DNA of 64,000 nt from CAVQJU01 sp963754955 (GTDB lineage Bacteria; Acidobacteriota; Vicinamibacteria; Vicinamibacterales; CAVVIG01): NCBI GenBank assembly GCA_963754955.1, contig CAVWHY010000006.1:1-64000 (forward strand). Direction: 5' to 3'. The notes below the pieces were generated by a model. The model was given only the letters and a program-made list of their open reading frames with translations, was not told the origin of the DNA and ran no database searches. Below, piece by piece: positions 28,184-36,909 of this stretch (position 1 is its first letter; each line of letters opens with the position of its first letter). A program made the translations under genes and the position numbers.

Positions 28184-28435
28184 TTACTCTGGCCGGTTGC
28201 CGATGTCCCCGCCGGTGTGTCCCGTACCCGTGCGGTAGTTTCTCGTGCCGCCGGTTTCGGTGCCCGCGTTGCCTGTCGTGCCTTCGGTGACATCGCGCGA
28301 GCCGGCGCGCTGGTCCCGATCCTCATCCTCTGCTTCGTCTTGACCAGTGTTCCCACGTTTGTGATCCCGGGCCGACGGCGCGGGGTTGATGTCGCCGAGA
28401 ATTCCGCGGGTGGTCCGATCCTTCTCGTCCGCCAT
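28184..28435 (-). CDS. Small hydrophilic Thr/Gly/Asp-rich protein
   Basis: An 83-residue soluble protein with no hydrophobic segment. The first half is acidic and Arg-rich (EAEDEDRDQRAGSRD) and the second half is Gly/Thr-rich (TGNAGTETGGTRNYRTGTGH). A strong GGAGGA four bases before ATG 28435 supports the start and that it is a real gene. It is divergent from the topoisomerase gene and shares its ~90-bp upstream region. It looks intrinsically disordered, like small stress proteins; function unknown. Confidence 0.65.
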   Translation of the reverse strand: MADEKDRTTRGILGDINPAPSARDHKRGNTGQDEAEDEDRDQRAGSRDVTEGTTGNAGTETGGTRNYRTGTGHTGGDIGNRPE

Positions 28436-28526
28436 GTGCTCCTCCATCACCGGTAGCCGGTGTATCCCCTCGTGGAGCAAGCGACGTTCCACCTGATGGC
28501 TCAGGTCGCGTGCGTCGGCAGCAGTC

Positions 28527-29699
28527 TTGCCTTCAACATCACGCATGGGGTCGAGACAGGCGGGCGCGCGATTACCGGCCGCATGGGACCGCCTGGGTGC
28601 CGAGCAGCGCCGGCAGAAGGACGCCAGCGATCGAATCCGCTCGCAGGCCGCCAGCCTGCCCGCGCTCGATCCCGTTGCCTCGGCCGACGTCGCCGGTCTT
28701 CGGTACGTAGACGACACCTCGACGGCCGGTATAAGGCGAGTCGGACAGCGTTATCTGGATCCGCGTGGCCGCGCCGTTTCGAGCCCGCAGGTGCTCCAGC
28801 GCATCAAGGCGCTCGCGATTCCGCCGGCATGGCGCGACGTCTGGATCTGCCCCCACGCGCTCGGTCACGTTCAGGCAACCGGGCGGGACGCTCGCGGCCG
28901 GAAACAATATCGGTATCACCCCCGGTGGCGGGAATTGCGCGACGAAGTGAAATACGGCCGGCTGCTGGCGTTCGCGAAAGCGCTTCCACGTATCCACGAG
29001 CGCACATCGGCCGACCTGCGGCGAAATGGCCTGCCCCGTGAGAAGGTGCTCGCGGCTGTGGTGCAGCTCCTCGAGAAAACGTTGATTCGAGTCGGGAACG
29101 ACGAGTACGCGCGGCACAATCACTCGTACGGGCTGACGACCCTGCTCGACAAGCACGCCAAAGTGACCGCCGACGGCGTCCGCTTCGAGTTCCGGGGCAA
29201 AAGCGGCATTGCGCACGCGGTCGATCTGAAGGATCCGCGCCTGGCCCGAATAGTACGGAAATGCCAGGAGCTACCCGGCAATACCCTGTTTCAGTACGTC
29301 GATTCCGACGGCCGCCGGCAGACCATCGGGTCAGCCGACGTCAACGCGTATCTTCGGGAGATCACGGGCGACGCGTTTACGGCCAAGGATTTTCGGACGT
29401 GGGCCGGAACGATTCTCGCGGCGCAGGAACTCTCGGCGCGGCCCCGATTCCGTTCGCAGCGGGAAGCGAAGAGCCACGTGCTCCGCGCCATCGAATGCGT
29501 GGCGAAGCGCTTGGGCAACACGCGCACCGTGTGCCGGAAGAGCTACATTCATCCCGCGGTGCTCGCGGCGTATATGGACGGCGAAGCCATCGCGCCAATC
29601 GGCCCCGCGCGTTCGTCTCGATCGGCGCGCGTACTCGCGCCGATCGAGTTCGCGGTCGTCCGGGTCATCGGGCGGCGGCTTCAATCGCCGCGCGACTGA
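28527..29699 (+). CDS. DNA topoisomerase IB (poxvirus type)
   Basis: A 390-residue type IB topoisomerase that relaxes supercoils through a 3'-phosphotyrosine. The N-terminal domain includes RYVDDTSTAGIRRVGQRY, IPPAWRDVWICPHALGHVQA and GRDARGRKQYRYHPRWRELR. The catalytic domain has RVGNDEYARHNHSYGLTTL, FEFRGKSGI, the KDFRTWAGTILAA block, and the nucleophile in KSYIHPAVL (Tyr about residue 346). The start is uncertain: several in-frame starts lie in the first 40 codons, and the first residues are not family-like. Bacterial IB enzymes are scattered and often acquired by transfer. Confidence 0.92.
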   Translation: MPSTSRMGSRQAGARLPAAWDRLGAEQRRQKDASDRIRSQAASLPALDPVASADVAGLRYVDDTSTAGIRRVGQRYLDPRGRAVSSPQVLQRIKALAIPPAWRDVWICPHALGHVQATGRDARGRKQYRYHPRWRELRDEVKYGRLLAFAKALPRIHERTSADLRRNGLPREKVLAAVVQLLEKTLIRVGNDEYARHNHSYGLTTLLDKHAKVTADGVRFEFRGKSGIAHAVDLKDPRLARIVRKCQELPGNTLFQYVDSDGRRQTIGSADVNAYLREITGDAFTAKDFRTWAGTILAAQELSARPRFRSQREAKSHVLRAIECVAKRLGNTRTVCRKSYIHPAVLAAYMDGEAIAPIGPARSSRSARVLAPIEFAVVRVIGRRLQSPRD

Positions 29700-30169
29700 G
29701 CCCCCGCGCCGGTTCTGTCGGGCTGGCCATTTCTCCGGGTCCACCACTCCGGCACCTCGAACGATGCATTGGTCCACCCGGTATCGGGCATCGTTGTGCC
29801 CGGACGAGAAACGTCATGCTGGGTGTTCAGGCGCTCGATGTCCTCTGCGCTGAGCGGCTGGAATTCGTCGAGGTCGAAGCCGTGAAACCGCCTGATCTGA
29901 TCCTTCGCGAGGGAGACGCGGAGCGCATCGCGGTTCGGTTCCAGGTGAACCTCGCCAATCGGCACGAGGAACTGCTTCGCCGTGAACCATCCGCCGGCAT
30001 CCACGACGACGTAGCGGGGCCGCCCCGAAACGGAGTCCACGACGAAACCATCGACAGTGCCGAGTTCTTCCCCCTGGTCGTTCCGGACTTTCATGTCATC
30101 GAGATCGAGCGTCTCGTCATCGAGTGACGATGTGGCGACGTATCTCAGCCACGGCTTGGTGTGATCCAC
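29681..30169 (-). CDS. PRC-barrel domain protein
   Basis: A 162-residue cytoplasmic protein whose residues 15-85 form a PRC-barrel (LDDMKVRNDQGEELGTVDGF, SGRPRYVVVDAGGWFTAKQF, LVPIGEVHLE). The C-terminal region has LDEFQPLSAEDIERLNTQ. PRC-barrels act as small scaffolds in RNA processing or photosynthetic complexes; here the role is unknown. GAGGAGG lies five bases upstream of GTG 30169, which fixes the start. Its 3' end overlaps the end of the topoisomerase gene by 19 bp on the opposite strand. Confidence 0.8.
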   Translation of the reverse strand: MDHTKPWLRYVATSSLDDETLDLDDMKVRNDQGEELGTVDGFVVDSVSGRPRYVVVDAGGWFTAKQFLVPIGEVHLEPNRDALRVSLAKDQIRRFHGFDLDEFQPLSAEDIERLNTQHDVSRPGTTMPDTGWTNASFEVPEWWTRRNGQPDRTGAGAQSRGD

Positions 30170-30263
30170 GAGGCCTCCTCGCGCTGGCGCGCATACGTAT
30201 ACGGCCAGCAAGAAGAACGCCGGGCGCATAAGCTCGAGCCTTGGTGTAGGCTAATTGGCACCT

Positions 30264-31276
30264 ATGACACCCGATCCTGCTCAGGCGGTTTTCCAAGTTG
30301 GCGTGGGATACATTGCCTCCGCCGCACTCTACGTCGCGATCACGCTGAACGTCGCCGATCATCTCGCGTCCGGCCCCAAGGACGTCGCGGAACTGGCGCG
30401 CCTCGCAGGGGCAGACGAGGACGCGCTCTTCCGCATCCTGCGCCTGCTGACGAGCCTCGGTATCTTCGCCGAAGCCGGCCCCCGCCGGTTTGCGCTGACG
30501 CCTTCCTCCGAGCTCCTGCGCAAGGACGTGCCGGGGTCCCTGCGCGGCATCGCCGCGTTTCTGCCGGACCCGTTTCACTTCAAGGTCTACGCCAGCCTGA
30601 TTGACTCCGTCCGGACGGGCAAGACCGCGGCGGACAGCGCGCTCGGCATGCCGGTGTTCGAATATCTGGCCAAAAACCCGGAGTATTCCGCGGTGTTCAA
30701 CGACGCGATGACGGCGTTCAGCGCGCCCGTCGTCAACGCGGCGCTCGAGGCATACGACTTCAGCGGGATCGGCACTGCTCGTGGACGTGGCCGGCGGCCA
30801 CGGCGAAGTCCTGATGTCGATCCTGAAAAAGTACCCCAACGTGCGCGGCGTGCTCAGCGACGTCGGCCATGTCATCGAGGGCGCGAAGCCGCGCATCACG
30901 ATCGCCGGGCTGGCGGACCGCTGCCAGGCCGTACCGTGTGATTTCTTCGCGGCGGTCCCCGAAGGCGGCGACGCGTACATCATGAAGCACATCATCCACG
31001 ACTGGGACGATGCGCGCGCGACAACGATCTTGAAGAACATCGCGAAGGCGATGGGCCCGAAGCGCGGCAAGGTGATCCTCCTGGAATCGGTGATTGCCGC
31101 CGGCGCCGCGCCCGATCTCGGCAAGTTCATCGACATCGAGATGCTGGCGCTGCCGGGCGGAAAAGAACGCAGCGCCGACGAATTTCGCGCGCTGTTTGCG
31201 GGCGCCGGGTTCGAGTTGACGAGGGTCGTGCCCGACGCAGTCGCCGTTGTCGGTCGTCGAAGCCGTGCGGGCATAG
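30264..31276 (+). CDS. SAM-dependent O-methyltransferase-like protein (frame-interrupted twice)
   Basis: About 335 residues of the acetylserotonin O-methyltransferase/CrtF type: an N-terminal winged-helix dimerisation domain (VGYIASAALYVAITLNVADH, LFRILRLLTSLGIF) and a C-terminal SAM domain with LVDVAGGHGEVL, ADRCQAVPCDFF, IHDWDDARATTILKN and KVILLESVI. The frame moves +1 near 30776 (extra G in CACTGCTCG) and again near 31233 (extra G after CCC). With both removed the C-terminus reads SPLSVVEAVRA and stops at 31274-31276. A polyketide or small phenolic substrate is typical of the family, but none can be named here. Confidence 0.82.
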
Positions 31277-31278
31277 AC

Positions 31279-31302
31279 GTAGTGCAGGCCTTGAGGCCTG
31301 CC
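31279..31302 (+). repeat. REP-like GTAG stem-loop, GCAGGCC variant
   Basis: GTAG head with GCAGGCC/GGCCTGC arms, two bases after the stop of the methyltransferase gene. Confidence 0.7.
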
Positions 31303-31312
31303 GGGAGACTCG

Positions 31313-32218
31313 ATGAGCAGAATCACGCTTGTCGCCAGCCTCGCGCTGGCGCTCGTGGCGCCGCAGAGTGCTTTCGCGCAGTCCCCGGCGGCCGCCGATT
31401 GGGCCGCGCATGCGGCCAACGAGTACCAGGTCTTCCCCAACGTCACCTACCTCACCGCGAGCAACTACGAAGCGAAGATGGACATCTACGCCCGCCGGGG
31501 CGTGACGACGCCGCAGCGGACGGTGATGTACTTCCACGGCGGCTTCTGGGCGGCGGGGAGCAAGGACGCGTCGCTGATGTCGCTCATGCCCTGGCTCGAG
31601 ATGGGGTGGACCGTCGTCAACGTCGAGTACCGGCTCGCCCGCGTCGCGCTCGCGCCGGCGGCGGTGGAGGATTGCCTCTGCGCGCTCCGCTTCATCGCGG
31701 CGCAGGCCAAGACCTACAACATCGACACGGCGCGGATCGTGCTGACGGGGGAGTCGGCCGGCGGCCACCTGACGCTGACGACCGGAATGATCCCGGAGAC
31801 CTCCGGCCTCGCCCGACAGTGCGCGGGCGCGACGCCGATTCCGCGCGTGGCCGCGATGATCAACTGGTTCGGGATCACCGACGTCGCCGATGTCATCGAC
31901 GGCCCGCACGCGGCGAACCTGGCCGTCACGTGGCTGGGGAGCCTGCCGAACAAGGACGAAATCGCCAGACGCGTCTCACCGCTGACGTGGGTGAGGCCGG
32001 GCCTGCCGCCGATCCTGACGATCCACGGCGACATGGACCAGCTCGTGCCGTACGACGAGGCGGTCCGCCTGCACGCAGCACTCGCCAAGGCCGGCGTCAC
32101 CAACCAGCTGCTGACCATTCCGGGCGGCCGCCACGGCAACTTCACGCCGGAGGAGCGGACGAAGATTTTCTCGACGATCCGCGACTTCCTCGGCAAGAAC
32201 GGCCTCGGCGGGTCATAG
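31313..32218 (+). CDS. Secreted alpha/beta-hydrolase (BD-FAE/esterase-like)
   Basis: A 301-residue esterase with a signal peptide (ITLVASLALALVAPQSAFA). The oxyanion-hole motif MYFHGGFW (about residue 74), the nucleophile elbow TGESAGGHL (Ser about residue 146), the acid in IHGDMDQLVP and the His in PGGRHGNF complete a hormone-sensitive-lipase-like triad. It resembles bacterial feruloyl/acetyl-xylan-type esterases. The REP element in front separates it from the methyltransferase. Confidence 0.9.
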   Translation: MSRITLVASLALALVAPQSAFAQSPAAADWAAHAANEYQVFPNVTYLTASNYEAKMDIYARRGVTTPQRTVMYFHGGFWAAGSKDASLMSLMPWLEMGWTVVNVEYRLARVALAPAAVEDCLCALRFIAAQAKTYNIDTARIVLTGESAGGHLTLTTGMIPETSGLARQCAGATPIPRVAAMINWFGITDVADVIDGPHAANLAVTWLGSLPNKDEIARRVSPLTWVRPGLPPILTIHGDMDQLVPYDEAVRLHAALAKAGVTNQLLTIPGGRHGNFTPEERTKIFSTIRDFLGKNGLGGS

Positions 32219-32221
32219 GGA

Positions 32222-32267
32222 GTCGGGTAGGTCGGGTAGGTCAGGTAGGTCGGGTAGGCCGGGTAAG
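32222..32267. repeat. Nine-base tandem repeat GTCGGGTAG
   Basis: Five near-identical 9-bp units (GTCGGGTAG, one GTCAGGTAG, one GCCGGGTAA) lie between two convergent genes. Unlike the other arrays in the window the period is nine. Confidence 0.8.
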
Positions 32268-32286
32268 GCACCAGACCCACCTGCCT

Positions 32287-32820
32287 TCAGATTCGCTGAC
32301 TGGCCGGCGGCGTGATGCCGTTGAGGCGCAGGTACACGACCATCTGCCCGTAAATATCCCACGTGTGCCCGATGACGTAATACACGACGCGGACGCGCGT
32401 GGACGGTCCCATGAACCGATCAAACCGGGTGCTGGTCGCTGGCTGGACCATCGTCGCGTCGGTCTGCTCCTGCAGCACCGCGGTGCCGAAGTCGAATGAG
32501 TCGGAAAGCGCCTTCAGGATTTCGGCGCGCGATGTCGCCTTCATGTTGACGTCGGGCGGGGCTGCCCGTCCGCCGAGGCGCCCCATCTGGTTCACGTTGG
32601 CCTGCGCGATGTGCAGGATCTGTTCGCCCCACGTCCGCTCGGCCGGCGTCGCCCGGAAACCGAACTTGTCCTCGGGCATGGCGTTGGCGATCTTGATCAG
32701 CATGTCGCGCTGCGAGGTCCAGTCCTTCAGCGCGTTATCCTGAACGGAAACCGACTGGGCCGCGGCAGTTCCCGCCGCGGTTGTGCCGACCAGCGCCAAC
32801 GCGAAAAGCAGGTGTCTCAT
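32287..32820 (-). CDS. Secreted DinB family protein
   Basis: A 177-residue DinB/YfiT-like four-helix bundle behind a signal peptide (LLFALALVGTTAAGTAAA). The usual metal His positions are seen in WGEQILHIAQANVN and VVYYVIGHTWDIYGQMVVYL. Exported DinB proteins of unknown function are common in acidobacteria; thiol-transferase activity is known for some cytoplasmic relatives. A cytoplasmic paralogue is at 43765-44283. Confidence 0.85.
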   Translation of the reverse strand: MRHLLFALALVGTTAAGTAAAQSVSVQDNALKDWTSQRDMLIKIANAMPEDKFGFRATPAERTWGEQILHIAQANVNQMGRLGGRAAPPDVNMKATSRAEILKALSDSFDFGTAVLQEQTDATMVQPATSTRFDRFMGPSTRVRVVYYVIGHTWDIYGQMVVYLRLNGITPPASQRI

Positions 32821-32893
32821 GCCGGTAGTTCTACCACGCGATGCCTGCATTCTGCGGGATTTTCGAGAGATGTCCACCGCGCGGAGCCGGAAC

Positions 32894-32909
32894 ATTACCG
32901 TGGTAATAT
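32894..32909. promoter_or_regulatory. Palindrome over a possible -10 box of the toxin-antitoxin operon
   Basis: ATTACC-GT-GGTAAT (32894-32907) is a perfect inverted repeat that overlaps TAATAT (32904-32909). TAATAT ends six bases before the GTG start of the antitoxin, so the palindrome is a natural operator for AbrB-type autorepression. No good -35 box is visible. Confidence 0.55.
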
Positions 32910-32915
32910 TCAGAC

Positions 32916-33179
32916 GTGCCTCTCGCCCGATCGAAGCTGACCGCCCAGGGACAGATCTCCATTCCCGCCGAAGTGCGGCGGCGCCTCGGCGTGGGTCCGG
33001 GCTCCGTTCTGGAATGGGACCAGGAAGGGGAACGGATCGTGGTCAGGCGTTCCGGACGCTACACGTCCGACGATCTCCATGGTGCCGTGTTCCCGAAGGG
33101 CCGGCCACGCCCACGAAGCCTGGCTGACCTGAAAGAGGGCGTCCGGCGGCGCGCCAGGGAACGGCATGCGCGCCGTTGA
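32916..33179 (+). CDS. AbrB/MazE-type antitoxin
   Basis: An 87-residue protein with an N-terminal SpoVT-AbrB swapped-hairpin DNA-binding domain (SKLTAQGQISIPAEVRRRLG, GSVLEWDQEGERIVVRR) and a basic C-terminal tail that should wrap the toxin. The GTG start at 32916 has no Shine-Dalgarno sequence and fits a leaderless message. The gene overlaps the PIN toxin gene by 14 bp, the usual coupled toxin-antitoxin layout. Confidence 0.88.
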   Translation: MPLARSKLTAQGQISIPAEVRRRLGVGPGSVLEWDQEGERIVVRRSGRYTSDDLHGAVFPKGRPRPRSLADLKEGVRRRARERHARR

Positions 33180-33546
33180 CACGAACGTTCTGGTTCGCCT
33201 GATTACGATGGACGACCGGCGGCAGGCCGCTGCCGCCAGTGAGTTCGTTGCGAATGGCGCCTGGGTGTCGCATCTCGCGCTCGCCGAGACAACGTGGGTC
33301 CTGGAAAGCGTTTACGAGCGCACTCCGGCTGAAGTTGCGGCAGCCGTGGAAATACTCCTCAATCATCGGGAACTTGTCTTGCAGGACCCTGACGTGGTCG
33401 CCGCAGCGGTGCAGGTGTTTTCCAGGCGGTCCGACGTGGGGTTTTCCGACTGCCTGATGCTCGAGATTGCGCGAAAGGCTGGACACCTTCCGCTGGGCAC
33501 GTTCGATCGCGGGCTCAGTAGACTGGACGGAACCCGAAAGCTGTAA
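33166..33546 (+). CDS. PIN-domain toxin (VapC-like RNase)
   Basis: A 126-residue PIN-domain nuclease that should cleave RNA (often tRNA) when its antitoxin is degraded. Acidic active-site residues are present: Asp in MRAVDTNVLVRL, Glu in LALAETTWVLE, Asp in GFSDCLMLEIA and Asp in GTFDRGLSRL. It overlaps the AbrB-type antitoxin. Nothing in the sequence indicates inactivation. Confidence 0.9.
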   Translation: MRAVDTNVLVRLITMDDRRQAAAASEFVANGAWVSHLALAETTWVLESVYERTPAEVAAAVEILLNHRELVLQDPDVVAAAVQVFSRRSDVGFSDCLMLEIARKAGHLPLGTFDRGLSRLDGTRKL

Positions 33547-33554
33547 GGTGGGTC

Positions 33555-34238
33555 ATGTTCACCCTCGATCAGGTCGTGCCGTGGGGGCGATCGTTCGATG
33601 AATACCGGCGGATGTTCGCGCTCTCCGACACCGATCTCCGGCTGAACATCGTGGGATGCGCCGACGGCCCCGCCGGCTTCAATGCCGAAGCCACGCGCCG
33701 CGGCGACAACGTCATCTCCTGCGACCCGATTTACCAGTTCACGACGGTCGAACTTCGCGGGCGCATCGCCGCGACGTACGACAAGATTCTCGACCAGACG
33801 CGCGCGAACCCTGATGAATTCGTCTGGACGACGATCACGTCGGTGGACGAACTGGGGCGCGTGCGCATGGAAGCGATGCGGACGTTCCTGGACGACTACG
33901 ACGCCGGCAAGGCGGAAGGCCGCTACGTCGAGGCCGGGCTCCCGTCGCTGCCGTTCGCTGACGGCGCCTTCGACCTCGCGTTGTGTTCGCACTTCCTCTT
34001 TCTCTACGCGGAACAGCTTGGCGAGGATTTTCATCGGGCCGCGATGACGGAGCTGTGCCGCGTGGCGCGCGAAGTCCGTGTCTTCCCGCTCCTCGCGCTC
34101 GGCGGGAAGCCCTCTCCCTACATCAACCTGCTGGCCGACCAGGCGCGCGCCGCCGGACACCATGTTTCCATCGAACGGGTACCCTACGAGTTCCAGCGCG
34201 GGGGAAACAAGATGATGAGGGTTCGCGTCGCGCGGTGA
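33555..34238 (+). CDS. Class I methyltransferase-like protein
   Basis: A 227-residue cytoplasmic protein. LNIVGCADGPAGFNAEATRR (about residue 30) resembles SAM motif I followed by VISCDPIY (motif II acid), and LPSLPFADGAFDLALCSHFL is the motif IV/V region of class I methyltransferases. AAGGTGGG stands just before ATG 33555. The substrate is unknown; it lies eight bases after the PIN gene but is probably not part of that system. Confidence 0.8.
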   Translation: MFTLDQVVPWGRSFDEYRRMFALSDTDLRLNIVGCADGPAGFNAEATRRGDNVISCDPIYQFTTVELRGRIAATYDKILDQTRANPDEFVWTTITSVDELGRVRMEAMRTFLDDYDAGKAEGRYVEAGLPSLPFADGAFDLALCSHFLFLYAEQLGEDFHRAAMTELCRVAREVRVFPLLALGGKPSPYINLLADQARAAGHHVSIERVPYEFQRGGNKMMRVRVAR

Positions 34239-34290
34239 CCTGTGACGCGGCGAACGGTATTTCGTGTACCTTAGCGCGAGGAGGAGCAGC

Positions 34291-34896
34291 ATGCGGCCAG
34301 GACGAGGGCTCGTCGTTTCGATTTTCACGCTGATCATCGCGGTGCCACTGGCGGGGCAGCAGCGCGGCGCGGCGCCGGCTCCCACGGCGCCGCCGATGAC
34401 CATGACGGTCGCCGGGTTTCCCGACGGCGGTCCGATCCCGGTGAGGTTCAGCCAGGCGGCCGAAGGTGTCGCTCCCGGCGAGGGCACGTCACCGGCAATC
34501 ACCTGGACCAACGTGCCGGCGGGGACGCAGTCGTTCTTCCTCAACATGCACGACATGGACGTCGCGCGTAACAAGACCTCAGACGACCAGGCGCACTGGG
34601 TGGTGTGGAATATCCCGGCAACCGCCACAGGCCTGCCCGAAGGTGTCGCCAAAGGGTCGCAGCGTCCTGACGGCAGCTATCAGATCAGCGCCACCGGCGC
34701 GATGTATCGCGGCCCCGGCGCGCCGGCGAACGGCCCGATGCACCACTACATGTTCGAGGTCTACGCGCTCGACACAAAGCTGGACGTGCAGCCGGCCGCC
34801 GATGCGTTCGAGACGCGCGCAAACGTGTTCAAGGCGATGCAGGGGCACATCCTCGGCAAGGCCGTCTACGGCGGCCTGTTCAAGCGTCCGCAGTAG
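34291..34896 (+). CDS. YbhB/YbcL family PEBP protein, second copy
   Basis: A 201-residue secreted PEBP-fold protein, paralogue of 26299-26919. It has a signal peptide (LVVSIFTLIIAVPLAGQ) and the blocks SPAITWTNVPAGTQSFFLNM, HDMDV, AHWVVWNIPATATGLPEG, YRGPGAPANGPMHHYMFEVY and GHILGKAVYGGLF. GAGGAG just upstream supports ATG 34291. Function unknown; the fold binds anionic ligands. Confidence 0.88.
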   Translation: MRPGRGLVVSIFTLIIAVPLAGQQRGAAPAPTAPPMTMTVAGFPDGGPIPVRFSQAAEGVAPGEGTSPAITWTNVPAGTQSFFLNMHDMDVARNKTSDDQAHWVVWNIPATATGLPEGVAKGSQRPDGSYQISATGAMYRGPGAPANGPMHHYMFEVYALDTKLDVQPAADAFETRANVFKAMQGHILGKAVYGGLFKRPQ

Positions 34897-34941
34897 CGCA
34901 TTGGCACAGTCGTCCCGCCGGCCGGCGGGACAACGGCGCGT

Positions 34942-35727
34942 ATGTCGACCGACGGTTTCTACGAGCAACTGACGCCCGCAGGCTTCCGTGCGAACGCGGC
35001 AACGACGGGACCCTGGGATCCCGCGATGCAGCACGGCGGTCCGCCGGTGGCGCTGCTTGGGCGCGCGCTGGAACGCCTCGGGGGTCCGGACGGCTCCCGC
35101 CTGGCGCACCTGGCGTTCGATTTCTTCAGCCCGGTGCCCGTGTCGGAGGTATCGATCAGCACCGCGGTGCTGCGCGGAGGATCGCGGATCCAGCTCTCCG
35201 AAGCGACGATGACCGCCGGTGGCCGCGTGGTGCTGCGCGCGAGCGGCTGGCACGTGCGGGCCGAGGCGGGGCGCAGCCCGCTGGTGCCGTCTCCGTTCGT
35301 CGTGCCTCCCCTTCCGGACGACGAGACCGAAGTCCGGTTTCCGGGCGTGGGCCGTTTTCCCTACGGCGACACCATCGAGTGGCGGTTCGCGGACGGCGCG
35401 TTCGATCGCCTCGGGCCGGCGACCGCCTGGAGCAGGTGCCGGATCCCGCTCGTTCGCGGCGACGCGCTCACCGGGCTCCAGCGCGTCCTCGTCGCGGTGG
35501 ACGCGGCCAATGGCATCAGCGCGGTGCTGCCGATTGCGGAATGGACGTTCGTGCCCATTGACTTGATGGTAACGGCCGAGCGTCTCCCGGATGCCGAATG
35601 GGTAGGCATGTCGTCGCGGACGACGGTGAGCGGGGATGGCATCGGCATCACCGAAACCGTGTTGTTCGACGCCGCCGGCGCCTTCGGGCGCGCGCTTCAG
35701 ACGCTCTACGTCGCGCCGCGGCCCTGA
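34942..35727 (+). CDS. TesB-like acyl-CoA thioesterase family protein
   Basis: A 261-residue double hot-dog protein of the thioesterase superfamily. The first half has GPWDPAMQHGGPPVALLGRA and LAFDFFSPVPVSEVSISTAV; the second half has ISAVLPIAEWTFVPIDLMVT and DAEWVGMSSRTTVSGDGIGI, where the conserved Asp of the TesB type would lie. It probably hydrolyses an acyl-CoA. The convergent neighbour is a MetE-like gene. Confidence 0.82.
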   Translation: MSTDGFYEQLTPAGFRANAATTGPWDPAMQHGGPPVALLGRALERLGGPDGSRLAHLAFDFFSPVPVSEVSISTAVLRGGSRIQLSEATMTAGGRVVLRASGWHVRAEAGRSPLVPSPFVVPPLPDDETEVRFPGVGRFPYGDTIEWRFADGAFDRLGPATAWSRCRIPLVRGDALTGLQRVLVAVDAANGISAVLPIAEWTFVPIDLMVTAERLPDAEWVGMSSRTTVSGDGIGITETVLFDAAGAFGRALQTLYVAPRP

Positions 35728-35752
35728 ACGCGGCCGAGAGCCACCTGGGTTC

Positions 35753-36847
35753 CTAGTCCCGCCAGACCTCCCGCGCCGTCTTCACGACCAGTTCCAGCTT
35801 GCGCCATTGGTCGTCCATCGACAGCAGATTGCCGGACGCGACCGACGCGAAGCCGCACTGCGGGCTGAGCGCGAGGTGCTCGATGGGAACGTAGCGCGCG
35901 GCTTCGTCGATGCGTCGCCGCAGATCGTCGCGGCTCTCGAGGTGCGGCTCCTTGGTGGTGACAAGGCCCAGGACGACATCCTTGCCGCGAGGGACAAGGC
36001 GGAGCGGCTCGAACGTGCCGGACCGCTCCGTGTCGTACTCGAGCAGGAACCGATCGACGTCGAGACGGCCGAACAGCTTCTCCGCAATCGCGTCGTAGCC
36101 GCCTTCGGTGTACCACCGGCTGCGGCTGTTCCCGCGGCAGATGTGCACGGCGAGCGTGACATCCCCGCGCGGCACGCCGGCCATGGCGGCGTTGTCGCCG
36201 GCGGCGGCCGCCTCGAAGTCCGCGTCCGGATCGCCGCCCGACTGCCGCATCGCTTCGCGGTGCTGCGGATCGAGGTAGTGCGAGTAGAAGGGCGCGTCGA
36301 GCTGGATGTAGCGGACCCCCTGGGACACCAGCCACCGAACTTCGTCCTGAATGATCGCCACCAGGTCGGCCAGCAGCGCGTCGCGGTCCTTGTAGTGCCG
36401 GTCCGTCACGCCTGGCTTGAACCCGGTCGGCACGAAGTTCGACGGCGCCGGCAGCGTGATCTTGAACGGCGCGGCGCCGAGCGTCTTCAGGAGCGGCACC
36501 TCGTGCGCCGTCAGCATTCGCCGTTTCCTCAGCAGGCTGCCGACGATCTTCGCCGTTGTCTTCTCGACGCCGCCGCCGGGGCCATGCCACTCGAGCAGCA
36601 CGCTGTCGGCCTCGAACCCGTCCACGGCCTCGGCCATGCCCGTGAGCCACGAGGCCCGCCGCATTTCGCCGTCGGTGAAGACGTCCATTCCGATGTCGCG
36701 CTGGCGTCTGACGGCGTCGCGAATGGCCGCGTCCTCGCGCGCGCCAAGTTCCGCCGCGTCGATGCGGCCGCTGGCATGCGCGGAGCGCGCCGCCAGCAAT
36801 TCCGGCGGACGCAGAAGACTCCCGACCTGCTCGGCACGGAAGGACAT
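35753..36847 (-). CDS. Cobalamin-independent methionine synthase-like protein (C-terminal type)
   Basis: A 364-residue protein equal to the catalytic C-terminal barrel of MetE. The zinc ligands of the family are in place: His and Cys in LAVHICRGNS, Glu in RFLLEYDTE and Cys in LALSPQCGFAS. The N-terminal GSLLRPPELLAAR and DVFTDGEMRRASWL are typical. Without the N-terminal MetE domain it is either a core-type methionine synthase, with another methyl donor such as a corrinoid protein, or a related methyltransferase/lyase. ATG 36847 is preferred; a GTG lies nine bases upstream. Confidence 0.85.
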   Translation of the reverse strand: MSFRAEQVGSLLRPPELLAARSAHASGRIDAAELGAREDAAIRDAVRRQRDIGMDVFTDGEMRRASWLTGMAEAVDGFEADSVLLEWHGPGGGVEKTTAKIVGSLLRKRRMLTAHEVPLLKTLGAAPFKITLPAPSNFVPTGFKPGVTDRHYKDRDALLADLVAIIQDEVRWLVSQGVRYIQLDAPFYSHYLDPQHREAMRQSGGDPDADFEAAAAGDNAAMAGVPRGDVTLAVHICRGNSRSRWYTEGGYDAIAEKLFGRLDVDRFLLEYDTERSGTFEPLRLVPRGKDVVLGLVTTKEPHLESRDDLRRRIDEAARYVPIEHLALSPQCGFASVASGNLLSMDDQWRKLELVVKTAREVWRD

Positions 36848-36909
36848 CGTCGTCACGTGGGCCTCACATTGTAGACGAGGTCGGCGACGCGATAACATGA
36901 CGCCGCATC

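Noticed and set aside
28436..28717. A longer form of the small Thr/Gly-rich protein
   Set aside because: The extra N-terminal part is antisense to the topoisomerase gene and lacks a ribosome binding site, whereas ATG 28435 has GGAGGA.
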